13,261 nucleotides of DNA from Pseudopedobacter sp. (lineage in GTDB: Bacteria; Bacteroidota; Bacteroidia; Sphingobacteriales; Sphingobacteriaceae), in contig JACMNZ010000049.1 in NCBI GenBank assembly GCA_014378285.1, positions 1 through 13,261 of the forward strand. Direction: 5' to 3'. The position numbers were made by a program, and so were the translations under genes. Every line of letters begins with the position of its first letter. The first letter of the stretch is position 1. This document shows, piece by piece, positions 1-7,143 of the stretch. The notes below the pieces were generated by a model that worked only from the letters and a program-made list of their open reading frames with translations, was not told the DNA's origin and searched no databases.

Positions 1-704
1 AGAAAGAAAAGCAACTAAATATGCTAAAAAGCAGGTTTGTGTCTATGGCATCTCATGAATTTAAAACGCCGCTTACTGCCATACAGCTTGCAACCTCATT
101 AATTGCAAAGTTGTCCTTTGAGCTAAATCATCCAAACCTTAAAAAATATACGGAAACCATTAAAAATGCGGTAAAAAACTTAACTAATATTTTAAACGAT
201 TTTTTATCGCTAGAACTGCTTGAAACTGGCAAAATTAAGCCTGTCTTAAGTATGCTAGATGTAGTCAAATTTGGTGAAGAGATTACAGATGACATGCAGT
301 CGCTTGCAAAAGAAAAGCAACAGATTGTTTACCACCACATTGGGCTTGTGCGCTTAACCACCATCAACCCTTCTTTGCTCAAAAATAGCGTTATTAACCT
401 GATTAGCAATGCAATTAAATATTCTGGTAAAGATTCATTAATAGAATTTTGCACTAAAATCACTAAAGGCTATTTTACCGTCATTATTAGAGATAACGGC
501 ATTGGGATACCAGAAGAAGACCAGGTGCATTTGTTTGAAGCATTTTTTAGGGCGCATAACACCGGAAATATACCAGGAACCGGATTGGGGTTAAATATAG
601 TAGGCCGATACACTGCTTTGATGAATGGCAAGATCAAATTTAAAAGCAAATTAGGCGAAGGAACATCATTTACCCTCATTTTTCCGATAAAGCCCATAAA
701 GTAA
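1..704 (+). CDS. Sensor histidine kinase, C-terminal part (5' end outside the window)
   Basis: This is the catalytic half of a two-component histidine kinase, which autophosphorylates a histidine and passes the phosphate to a response regulator. The reading frame is open back to base 3 (codons KEKQLN precede the Met at 21). That Met falls just before the H-box, so it is an internal codon and the sensor part is cut off by the window edge. Counting from that Met, the HisKA H-box is SHEFKTPL with the phospho-acceptor at His12 (bases 54-56). The ATPase domain follows with the N-box around Asn126-Asn130 (NLISNAIKYS), G1 box DNGIGIP at 158-164, F-box near 171-177 and G2 box GTGLGL at 186-191. All motifs needed for activity are present. 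It ends 89 bases before the CheB-CheR-kinase fusion on the same strand, so co-transcription is possible but not shown. The ligand or stimulus cannot be told because the N-terminus is missing. Confidence 0.93.
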   Translation, partial: KEKQLNMLKSRFVSMASHEFKTPLTAIQLATSLIAKLSFELNHPNLKKYTETIKNAVKNLTNILNDFLSLELLETGKIKPVLSMLDVVKFGEEITDDMQSLAKEKQQIVYHHIGLVRLTTINPSLLKNSVINLISNAIKYSGKDSLIEFCTKITKGYFTVIIRDNGIGIPEEDQVHLFEAFFRAHNTGNIPGTGLGLNIVGRYTALMNGKIKFKSKLGEGTSFTLIFPIKPIK

Positions 705-793
705 CTGAAATAAGTTAGGCCCCAATAATTTGTTAGATTTAATGGCTTTATAATTGTAAGCGTAATTTATATACTTATCATCACCCGAAAAAC

Positions 794-3700
794 ATGGCTA
801 AAATTGGCAATCAACATTACATCATAGCCATCGGCGCATCAGCCGGTGGTTTAGAAGCTATATCTAAGTTTTTTGATTACACCCCACTTGATTCAGTTTC
901 TTATATCGTTATACAACATCTTTCAGCAGATTTTAAAAGCCAGATGGTGAGGATACTTTCTCCTCACAGTAAGCTAAATGTAATTGAGGCCATTGAAAAC
1001 GTAGATATTAAGAATAATACGGTTTACTTGATACCAAGCTCCAAATTCATGATCGTAGAAAATGGTAGGTTAATTTTGTCCGATAAAAAAGATCAACCAC
1101 GGCCGCACATGACCATTGACTGTTTTTTGTCATCTTTGGCTAAAGAACGAGGCAAAAAAGCCATTGGCGTTATTCTTTCTGGTACTGGTAATGATGGTTC
1201 TAAAGGTATTGAAGCCATAAAACAAGCCGGAGGCATGATATTAGTGCAGGATCCTGAGACAGCTAGTTTTAATGGAATGCCATTAGCCGCTATTGAAACG
1301 GGTTGTGTTGATAAAGTTCTTTCCCCGGCGGCAATGCCTCAAATTATCGAAGAATATGTGAAAGACGGCATAATGGAATTATTGACTGATCAACCGTCTG
1401 AACAAATCAGTGAAGAAGAGTTGGAAAAGATATTTAACCTTATAAAAAAACAACTTCCGCTAGATTTTTCTGAATATAAACGCCCAACTATCATCCGTCG
1501 TATTAAACGGAGAATGGTGCATCATAACCTAAATACGATAAGTAAATATTATAATTTCTTAAAAGGAAATCTGTTAGAAATCAGTTTATTGGCTAATGAT
1601 TTCCTTATTAGTGTAACCTCTTTTTTTAGAGATCCAGAAGCCTTTAAGATTATTGAAGATACTGTTATCCCAGTAATTATAAAAAAAAATACTGAAGTTT
1701 TGAAGTTATGGGTAGCCGGCTGTGCTACTGGTGAAGAGGCTTATTCTATGGCAATTTTGATTAAGGAATATCTAAATAAGAATCCTAAAAACATAGAGGT
1801 GAAAATATTTGCTTCGGATATTAGTAAAGCTGCATTGGACTTCGCCTCTAAAGGAGTTTATCCAGAAAGCATCACACAAACATTATCCAAAGATAGATTA
1901 CAGCAATTTTTTAGCAAAGAGGGCGATGCTTATAAAGTAAAACACGAAATACGCAAAATGCTGATTTTTGCCCAACATGATCTCACAAAAAATCCTCCAT
2001 ATTGCAATATAGACCTTATAAGTTGTCGTAACCTGTTAATCTATCTCAATGGAACTTTACAGCAAAAAGTTTTTGCTATGCTGCATTTTGGATTAAAGGA
2101 AAGTGGCTATCTTTTCTTGGGACCTAGTGAAAGCTCCTCCATTATAAAAGATGGCTTTAGTGAGATCAGTGGGAAATGGAACATTCTTAAAAGTAATAAA
2201 ACAGGACGAAACGTTCGATTTGATTCTTTTTCTTCTCACAGGATTAGTGAGTTAAAAACAACAAATGTAGAAATAAGAAAAAAAAACATCGCCCCCTTAT
2301 CAAAATCCAAACTTAATGATCAGGTCAATTCGGCATTGGTAATGGAATGTAGCCTTAATGGTGTTTGTACTAACGAAAAGTTATTGGTTGTGCAATCATT
2401 TGGTGATACCAAAGGCTATCTGAAAAATATTAATTTTAACTTTAATTTACCTGACTTATTGCCAGAACATATTTCTACAGTATTTAAAGCCGCAGCACAT
2501 AAAGCCTTAAAGTTGAATGAAAGAGTGGTACTTGACAAGCTTAACATAGAAGTTTCTGACAAAGTTAAAAGCAGGCTGATAAATATTGTGATCAGTCCGT
2601 TTTATCTTGATGAATCAGAAGAAAGATTACTACTAGTTTTGTTTACGGATAGCGAGACTGATAGATTGGAAAAAAATGTAATCCAAGTACAGGATATTAA
2701 CGAGGTAACCAAAGAACACGTAGTAAGTTTAGAACGGGAAGTAGCTCAATTGAAACATTCGTTAGAGGTAGCTAATGAGGTTATTGCTGCTTCTAATGAA
2801 AACATGCAATCTTTTAATGAAGAACTGCAATCTGCCAATGAGGAAATGCAATCTGCTAACGAAGAAATGCAGAGCTCAAATGAAGAGTTGCAATCTGTAA
2901 ATGAGGAGTTGCAGGCGGTTAATAAGGATCATCAATACACCATAGACGAATTGACAGACCTAAATGACGACCTAAACAATTATTTTAGAAGTAACACTAA
3001 TGGGCAACTATTTGTTGATGAAAACCTTTTGCTTAAAAGATATTCTAGTGAAGCCGTAAAGCACATTAACATCCGTGAGGCTGATATTGGACGCCCACTG
3101 AGTAACATCACAACAAATCTTAAAGATGAAAGCTTGATAGATGACGTTAAGAAGGTTATTGAAAACGGAGAACCCATTACCCGTGAGGCGGAAGCATTAG
3201 ATGGTAAAACCTATCAGATTATGACGATGCCTTACCTGAAGAAAAACAGTAGGAAACATTATGGGGCAATTATTAGTTTTTATGATATAACGGAGTTAAA
3301 AAAGTTGCTACAGGAATTAGACATCAGCAATCAAAGTCTTGATGATAGTAATAAAAGCCTTTTAAGGATCAATGCCGACTTGAATAACTTTGTATTCGGT
3401 GCTTCACATGACTTAAACGTACCTATTGTTAATATTGGAATGCTGCTGGAGGTACTTAACAATAAGTTAGACTCAAAAGATCCAGAGGTCATGGAATTAT
3501 CTGGGATGTTGAATAAAGCCATAACCACTTTCAAAGCTATCCTTAATGATTTGTCTAAAATAGGTGCTATTGAATCTGAAGATGAGGATAAAACTTTGGA
3601 AAGTTTTCCGGTACTATTTGCGGAGATCGAAGAAGTGCTATCGGAAAAAATTAAACTTTCAAAAGCGGTTTTCCAATCAGATTTCCAAATAAAAGAAGTT

Positions 3701-4039
3701 CAGTTTGCCAGAAAAAACTTAAGAAGTGTAATGCTGAACCTCATTACAAATGCACTTAATTACAGTGCTCCAAATCGTACTCCAAAAATCAGTATCAAAA
3801 CAGAACAAAAAGACAAGTTTATCGTGTTAACGATAAAAGATAATGGTATAGGCATTGCGAAAGACGAAATTGAAAATGTTTTTAAAAAATATACCAGAGC
3901 CAACAGTAACAAAATGGCAGAGGGTACTGGAATAGGTTTATACCTGATTCGGAAAATTATTAATGCATCAGGCGGGAAAATTGAAGTAGAATGCGAAGTT
4001 GGAAAAGGGTGTACCTTCAAGGTGTTTTTTTTAATATAA
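794..4039 (+). CDS. CheB-CheR-PAS-histidine kinase fusion protein
   Basis: This single 1081-residue protein joins a methylesterase, a methyltransferase and a kinase. Residues 1-190 are CheB without a receiver domain, with the expected triad visible: Ser16 in GASAGG, His42 in QHLS, Asp134 in GTGNDG. Residues 205-465 are CheR: TSFFRDPEAF at 275-284, the SAM-binding VAGCATGEEAYS at 307-318, and DLISCRNLLIYL at 407-418. A PAS-like linker (about 505-625) leads to a coiled coil (635-728) with six tandem 7-residue units. A PAS domain (about 729-835) and a kinase follow: H-box SHDLNVP with His872, N-box Asn986, G1 DNGIGI at 1016-1021, G2 GTGIGL at 1044-1049. There are no membrane segments, so it is probably cytoplasmic. 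The H-box has Asn875 where Lys or Arg is usual. The start is the first ATG in frame and no strong ribosome site is visible. A weak -7-like TATAATTG lies at 749-756. CheB-CheR-kinase fusions are a known family of mostly unknown stimulus; no chemotaxis genes are nearby, so the methylation target is unknown. Confidence 0.95.
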   Translation: MAKIGNQHYIIAIGASAGGLEAISKFFDYTPLDSVSYIVIQHLSADFKSQMVRILSPHSKLNVIEAIENVDIKNNTVYLIPSSKFMIVENGRLILSDKKDQPRPHMTIDCFLSSLAKERGKKAIGVILSGTGNDGSKGIEAIKQAGGMILVQDPETASFNGMPLAAIETGCVDKVLSPAAMPQIIEEYVKDGIMELLTDQPSEQISEEELEKIFNLIKKQLPLDFSEYKRPTIIRRIKRRMVHHNLNTISKYYNFLKGNLLEISLLANDFLISVTSFFRDPEAFKIIEDTVIPVIIKKNTEVLKLWVAGCATGEEAYSMAILIKEYLNKNPKNIEVKIFASDISKAALDFASKGVYPESITQTLSKDRLQQFFSKEGDAYKVKHEIRKMLIFAQHDLTKNPPYCNIDLISCRNLLIYLNGTLQQKVFAMLHFGLKESGYLFLGPSESSSIIKDGFSEISGKWNILKSNKTGRNVRFDSFSSHRISELKTTNVEIRKKNIAPLSKSKLNDQVNSALVMECSLNGVCTNEKLLVVQSFGDTKGYLKNINFNFNLPDLLPEHISTVFKAAAHKALKLNERVVLDKLNIEVSDKVKSRLINIVISPFYLDESEERLLLVLFTDSETDRLEKNVIQVQDINEVTKEHVVSLEREVAQLKHSLEVANEVIAASNENMQSFNEELQSANEEMQSANEEMQSSNEELQSVNEELQAVNKDHQYTIDELTDLNDDLNNYFRSNTNGQLFVDENLLLKRYSSEAVKHINIREADIGRPLSNITTNLKDESLIDDVKKVIENGEPITREAEALDGKTYQIMTMPYLKKNSRKHYGAIISFYDITELKKLLQELDISNQSLDDSNKSLLRINADLNNFVFGASHDLNVPIVNIGMLLEVLNNKLDSKDPEVMELSGMLNKAITTFKAILNDLSKIGAIESEDEDKTLESFPVLFAEIEEVLSEKIKLSKAVFQSDFQIKEVQFARKNLRSVMLNLITNALNYSAPNRTPKISIKTEQKDKFIVLTIKDNGIGIAKDEIENVFKKYTRANSNKMAEGTGIGLYLIRKIINASGGKIEVECEVGKGCTFKVFFLI
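2795..2920 (+). repeat. Six 21-bp in-frame tandem repeats encoding a heptad coiled coil
   Basis: Six consecutive 21-base units inside the CheB-CheR-kinase gene encode residues 668-709, with unit pattern N-E-(E/N)-(L/M)-Q-(S/A)-x. The middle units are nearly identical at protein level (NEELQSA, NEEMQSA, NEEMQSS, NEELQSV), while the DNA differs at synonymous sites (AAT/AAC, GAA/GAG, CAA/CAG). The 7-residue period with Leu or Met at a fixed position is what a parallel coiled-coil linker needs. The same kind of NEELQ-rich linker is, to my knowledge, common in this fusion family. The synonymous differences suggest an old repeat kept by selection rather than a recent expansion. Confidence 0.9.
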
Positions 4040-4113
4040 AGCAGAAAACATTTAATTCGTTTGTTAACATGAAATGAACGGATTGTAAATAAGTATTTGA
4101 TAGTAAAGGATTT

Positions 4114-4132
4114 AATAAAGTATTTCTTTATT
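4114..4132 (+). terminator. Weak AT-rich hairpin downstream of the fusion kinase gene
   Basis: A perfect 7-bp stem, AATAAAG pairing with CTTTATT around the loop TATTT, sits 75 bases after the stop codon of the CheB-CheR-kinase gene. The stem has only one G-C pair and is not followed by a clear T-run, so it is at best a weak terminator. The remaining sequence between 4040 and 4234 contains no supportable gene; it is simply AT-rich spacer. Confidence 0.25.
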
Positions 4133-4234
4133 CTTGTATTTAACATCCTTACTTGATACAAAAACTAAATATAACCAATTGACGGTTTTTTTATTTTTAA
4201 ATTTCGTAGATCAACAGTATTTATATGAATAGTT

Positions 4235-5011
4235 ATGCAGCGAAATATCAATGATGACCATTTTGCTTTCCTAAAATTAATTGAGAACAGCAGTTGGGAT
4301 ATTTCCTTATGGATGCAAAACTCAATGTAGTTTATCGCAGTCAATCTGCTTAGCGGATATACGGAAGGCACCAAAATAAACGTATTGAAGATGATATAGC
4401 TATAAACATCAATCCAGAAGCCAAAGTATCGGTAAATACTTTGATGTAACGGGTAGCACAAGTATCAGGATTAACAAGAGACCTGTACTTTAAGATTAAA
4501 GCACTTTAACGGTAAATATAATTGGTTGCAATGCAGTTTTACCAACATGCTACATGAGTTAAATGTCAAATCAATTATTTGTAATTTTATCGATGTTTTT
4601 AAACAGAAGTTGAATTAACTTGAACTGACTAGACAATCAGTGTAAATTACCGAACGTTTAGAAACCATGACTGATGGTTTTATTTTTATGGATGCAAATC
4701 TCTGCTACGATTATGTCAATGGTTAGGCATTATGAATTTTCCAAAAGACCTACGAAGCATTGATTAGACAGTATATTTGAGGCTTTTATCCGGATGCAAA
4801 AGGTTCGGCGACTTAGGACGCTATCCAAACAGCTTTTATTGAAAAGATATATGTTTGTAATGAAGAATTTTATACTCCATTTCAATTATGTCAGTAAAAC
4901 AAAGTTTATCCTTCTTTTGGAGGTGTATCCCTGTTTATCTCCCAAGAATTGGATGAAGTAATTCGTGATATTACGCTAAAAACGGGATTAACAAACCTTA
5001 AAAAGATTTAA
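4235..5011 (+). pseudogene. Decayed double-PAS sensor gene (kinase N-terminal region)
   Basis: This stretch is the relic of a PAS-domain sensor. It opens with ATG at 4235 and reads MQRNINDDHFAFLKLIENSS, a typical PAS beginning. The frame then shifts near 4300, giving MDAKLNVVYRSQSA from 4309, with stops at 4351 and 4447. Near 4501 a second shift restores the original frame: HFNGKYNWLQCSFTNML, then NFIDVFKQK, is the end of a first PAS/PAC unit. The same frame continues with ETMTDGFIFMDANLCYDYVN, GFYPDAKGSAT, EEFYTPFQL and VYPSFGGVSLFI, a second PAS/PAC unit. Stops interrupt it at 4616, 4643, 4724, 4733, 4778, 4814 and 4895; the frame ends at 5009-5011. No HisKA or ATPase motifs follow, so the catalytic half is lost or was never there. 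Family assignment rests on PAS pattern recognition; the original gene and its stimulus are unknown. Confidence 0.8.
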
Positions 5012-5240
5012 ATATCAAAAATTACCTAAAATTTTCTTTCGGCTTGTGTAACTCATCGTCTAAACCATAATTCTTTTACTTTTTTTAACTTATATGGTGG
5101 CAAATGATTTAAAGCGTTTTGCAGCAATCACAAAAATCATTTAATCACAAAAATCACAGTTCAAAAAATTTTTGACATTACGGTCTGTTGTAAAATGCTT
5201 TCTAACTTACACATTGTATGGTTATCTCAAAAAAATCCTT
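5012..5240. other. Non-coding spacer between the sensor relic and the M61 gene
   Basis: No gene can be supported in these 229 bases, which lie between the 3' ends of the plus-strand relic and the minus-strand peptidase gene. Two structures stand out: a 17-base-period direct repeat (5126-5159) and a perfect AT palindrome, TCAAAAA-A-TTTTTGA, at 5161-5175. The palindrome has a one-base centre, so it is a poor RNA hairpin and not a convincing terminator for either direction. Confidence 0.6.
5126..5159. repeat. Two tandem copies of a 14-base AT-rich motif, 17-base period
   Basis: The 14-mer AATCACAAAAATCA occurs at 5126-5139 and again, identically, at 5143-5156, separated by TTT. The second copy is followed by CAGTTC and then the palindrome at 5161-5175. 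Within each copy the shorter motif ATCA is itself repeated. Such short repeats can be part of dispersed intergenic elements in Bacteroidota, but nothing here proves that. They could also be chance slippage products in an AT-rich spacer. Confidence 0.6.
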
Positions 5241-7019
5241 TTACAAACTCAACCATTTCTTCAGTACAGTTTTCTGTGCCTCGGTAGCATTTTCAATTTC
5301 TTGAATTTGCATACTCTTGCTGGTAGAAGGTTTAAATTTTACTGTAATTTTCCTCACCACACCATCTCTGTTCACTAAGAATTCTGCTTCTTTGTTTGGG
5401 TCTAAATTTGCAACATCTTTTAAAACATCTGTTGTGCTATCTCCATTAATACTTAAAACTTGGTCTTTAACGTTTAAACCGCTATCCCAAGCACTGCTGT
5501 TTCTAGAAACGGTTGCTATTTCTGTTTTATTAGTTTTGTTGATGGTAACCCCTAAATAAGGTTGTTTAGCAACAGCAGTTCTGTCTTCTAATTTTAAGCC
5601 TGCATAATTCAAATATTTATTGATGTCTAAACTTTTTGTGCCATTAATGTAATCCGCATAAAACTTATTTAAGTTTTCTCCCACGTATTTTTCAAAAACC
5701 AACTTCATCTCCTCATCAGTATAACCTCTACCTTTCTTTTTGTAAAAGTCGTTATAGGCAAATCTCATCGCATCATCTAAAGATTGCGTTCCTTCAGATT
5801 TATTGATGATGGCTAAGTCTAACATCAGTGCAATAAGCGATCCTTTGTTATAATAAGAAACGGTAGTATTTCCGCTATTTTCGTTTGGTCTGTAATATTT
5901 TATCCAAGCATCAAAACTGGCATCGCTTAAAGATTGTACTTTACCGCCTTGAGAATTATCAATGGCATTAATATCATCCTGAATTATTTTTAAATACTCA
6001 TCAACACTTATTACTTTGGTACGCTGAATAATTAAATTATCGTAATAAGCTGTAAAACCCTCTGCAATCCATAAATTGGTAGTATAGTTTTCTTCATCAT
6101 AATTAAACGGACCTAAAGCAACTGGTCTTAATCTTTTCACATTCCAAAGGTGAAAATGCTCATGGGCAACCAATCCTAAAAAAGATTTATAAATTTTTTC
6201 ATTTTGATAACCATCTCTAGTTGCGCCTAAAACTGTTGAGTTTAAATGCTCTAAACCGCCACCACCAGAAAAATAATTATGAACTATAAAAACATAATGT
6301 TTATTAGGGTTTTCACCAAAAATAGCCGTTTCTTTTTCTATGATATTTGTCATATCTTTCTTTAAACGCTCCTTGTCGTAATTCCCTCCGCCAACCATCG
6401 CAACTTCATATTTAACGCCCACAGCATCAAAATCAAACACATCTTGGTTACCAACCTCAATCGGCGAATCAAATAACCAATCGAAATTTTTAGCATAGTA
6501 AGTGAATTTTTTACCCGCAACTGGCTCTAAACCTGTAGAAACTTTTGTCCAGCCCTTGTAAGGAATAATTTTTACCGTTGATGGTTGGTCTAACTTTCCA
6601 TCAACATATAAAAATATGCCTGTTGGCGATAAAAAAGCATGATTATTATCCACTAAGCTTGTTCTAACAGAAACCTCGAAACAATAAACCTTATAATTTA
6701 TGGTAACTGATTTTTTTCCTTTTGTATTTAATTTCCAAGTGTTCTTAGTCACTTTTTCAAAATCGGTAGAAGAAGTAAAAGATTCTACATTCTTAGAAAA
6801 CTCCCTCACTAAGTAAGACCCAGGCGCCCAAACTGGCATTTTAACCAATAAATCGTTTTTACTGATATTTTTGATGGTCATTTTTACATCTGCATAATGT
6901 GCTTGTGGTTCTGTAAAAGAAACCTCAAAGTTAATGTCGGTGTTACTTTGTGCTTTTAGTGAGATACTCATAAACAGTAAAGAGAAAAGAATAAAAGATT
7001 TTAACAAAACAGTTTTCAT
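5241..7019 (-). CDS. Secreted M61-family metallopeptidase with C-terminal PDZ domain
   Basis: This 592-residue protein matches the M61 (glycyl aminopeptidase-type) zinc peptidases. A signal peptide spans residues 1-23 (Lys-Thr start, hydrophobic core, cleavage after LKA before QSN), so it is exported to the periplasm or beyond. Residues 25-190 form the N-terminal beta domain (PVWAPGSY at 62-69). The catalytic part contains GGGGLEH at 252-258, the zinc motif HEHFH with His286, Glu287 and His290, and WIAEGFTAYY at 317-326, where Glu320 is the likely third zinc ligand. A PDZ domain follows from about 487 to 565 (YLGVTI at 488-493, then GLNVKDQVLSINGD). Length is usual for the family. It is transcribed away from the efflux operon through a shared 118-base region, with a consensus -7 box a few bases from the start codon. 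The peptide substrate cannot be deduced. Confidence 0.93.
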   Translation of the reverse strand: MKTVLLKSFILFSLLFMSISLKAQSNTDINFEVSFTEPQAHYADVKMTIKNISKNDLLVKMPVWAPGSYLVREFSKNVESFTSSTDFEKVTKNTWKLNTKGKKSVTINYKVYCFEVSVRTSLVDNNHAFLSPTGIFLYVDGKLDQPSTVKIIPYKGWTKVSTGLEPVAGKKFTYYAKNFDWLFDSPIEVGNQDVFDFDAVGVKYEVAMVGGGNYDKERLKKDMTNIIEKETAIFGENPNKHYVFIVHNYFSGGGGLEHLNSTVLGATRDGYQNEKIYKSFLGLVAHEHFHLWNVKRLRPVALGPFNYDEENYTTNLWIAEGFTAYYDNLIIQRTKVISVDEYLKIIQDDINAIDNSQGGKVQSLSDASFDAWIKYYRPNENSGNTTVSYYNKGSLIALMLDLAIINKSEGTQSLDDAMRFAYNDFYKKKGRGYTDEEMKLVFEKYVGENLNKFYADYINGTKSLDINKYLNYAGLKLEDRTAVAKQPYLGVTINKTNKTEIATVSRNSSAWDSGLNVKDQVLSINGDSTTDVLKDVANLDPNKEAEFLVNRDGVVRKITVKFKPSTSKSMQIQEIENATEAQKTVLKKWLSL

Positions 7020-7036
7020 ATAATATGATTTTTAAT

Positions 7037-7044
7037 CAAAGTTA
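7037..7044 (-). promoter_or_regulatory. -7 box of the M61 peptidase promoter
   Basis: On the minus strand this reads TAACTTTG, an exact fit to the Bacteroidota -7 pattern TAnnTTTG. It lies 17 bases upstream of the peptidase ATG, implying a very short leader. No convincing -33 TTTG is seen at the usual spacing, which lowers confidence. Confidence 0.5.
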
Positions 7045-7061
7045 TAAAATTAGCAATTTTA
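7045..7061. promoter_or_regulatory. Perfect 7-3-7 dyad, candidate MarR operator
   Basis: TAAAATT-AGC-AATTTTA is a perfect inverted repeat of 17 bases located in the divergent region, directly next to the -7 box of the M61 gene and about 60 bases upstream of the efflux -7 box. MarR-family dimers generally bind AT-rich palindromes of about this size close to their own gene, which makes this a reasonable operator. The link to this regulator is inference; in AT-rich DNA short dyads also arise by chance. Confidence 0.35.
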
Positions 7062-7120
7062 AGATAAAAATTCATTATGTAATATAGTTGATACTCTTAA
7101 CCATTTTCAAAACTTACTAA

Positions 7121-7128
7121 TATTTTTG
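7121..7128 (+). promoter_or_regulatory. -7 box of the efflux operon promoter
   Basis: TATTTTTG fits TAnnTTTG and lies 15 bases upstream of the MarR start at 7144. No good -33 element is visible at 19-21 bases upstream. Short inverted arms, CTTAAC (7096-7101) and GTTAAG (7131-7136), flank the box and could be a second, widely spaced regulator contact. Confidence 0.45.
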
Positions 7129-7143
7129 TAGTTAAGGATGAAT

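Noticed and set aside
2795..2920. The 21-bp repeats as a CRISPR-like or mobile repeat array
   Set aside because: The units are contiguous without spacers, remain in frame and encode a regular heptad inside an intact protein.
3760..4161. A 133-codon minus-strand open frame overlapping the end of the fusion kinase gene
   Set aside because: Most of it is antisense to the ATPase domain, which has all its motifs on the plus strand; the protein shows no domain.
4165..4461. A 98-codon minus-strand open frame over the spacer and the sensor relic
   Set aside because: It has no recognisable motif and runs antisense to sequence that gives clear PAS motifs on the plus strand, so it is a by-product of that composition.
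4502..5011. Stop-codon readthrough or a recoded gene instead of a pseudogene
   Set aside because: TAA, TAG and TGA all interrupt the frame, and a frame change is also needed upstream. The neighbouring genes use normal stops, so decay is the simpler reading.
5161..5175. TCAAAAAATTTTTGA as a bidirectional terminator
   Set aside because: The palindrome has a single-base centre and almost no G-C pairs, so it cannot form a useful RNA hairpin.
7138..7143. ATG at 7138 as the start of the MarR gene
   Set aside because: It overlaps the spacing needed by the AAGG ribosome site and leaves only about four leader bases from the predicted promoter. It cannot be ruled out, and the difference is two residues.
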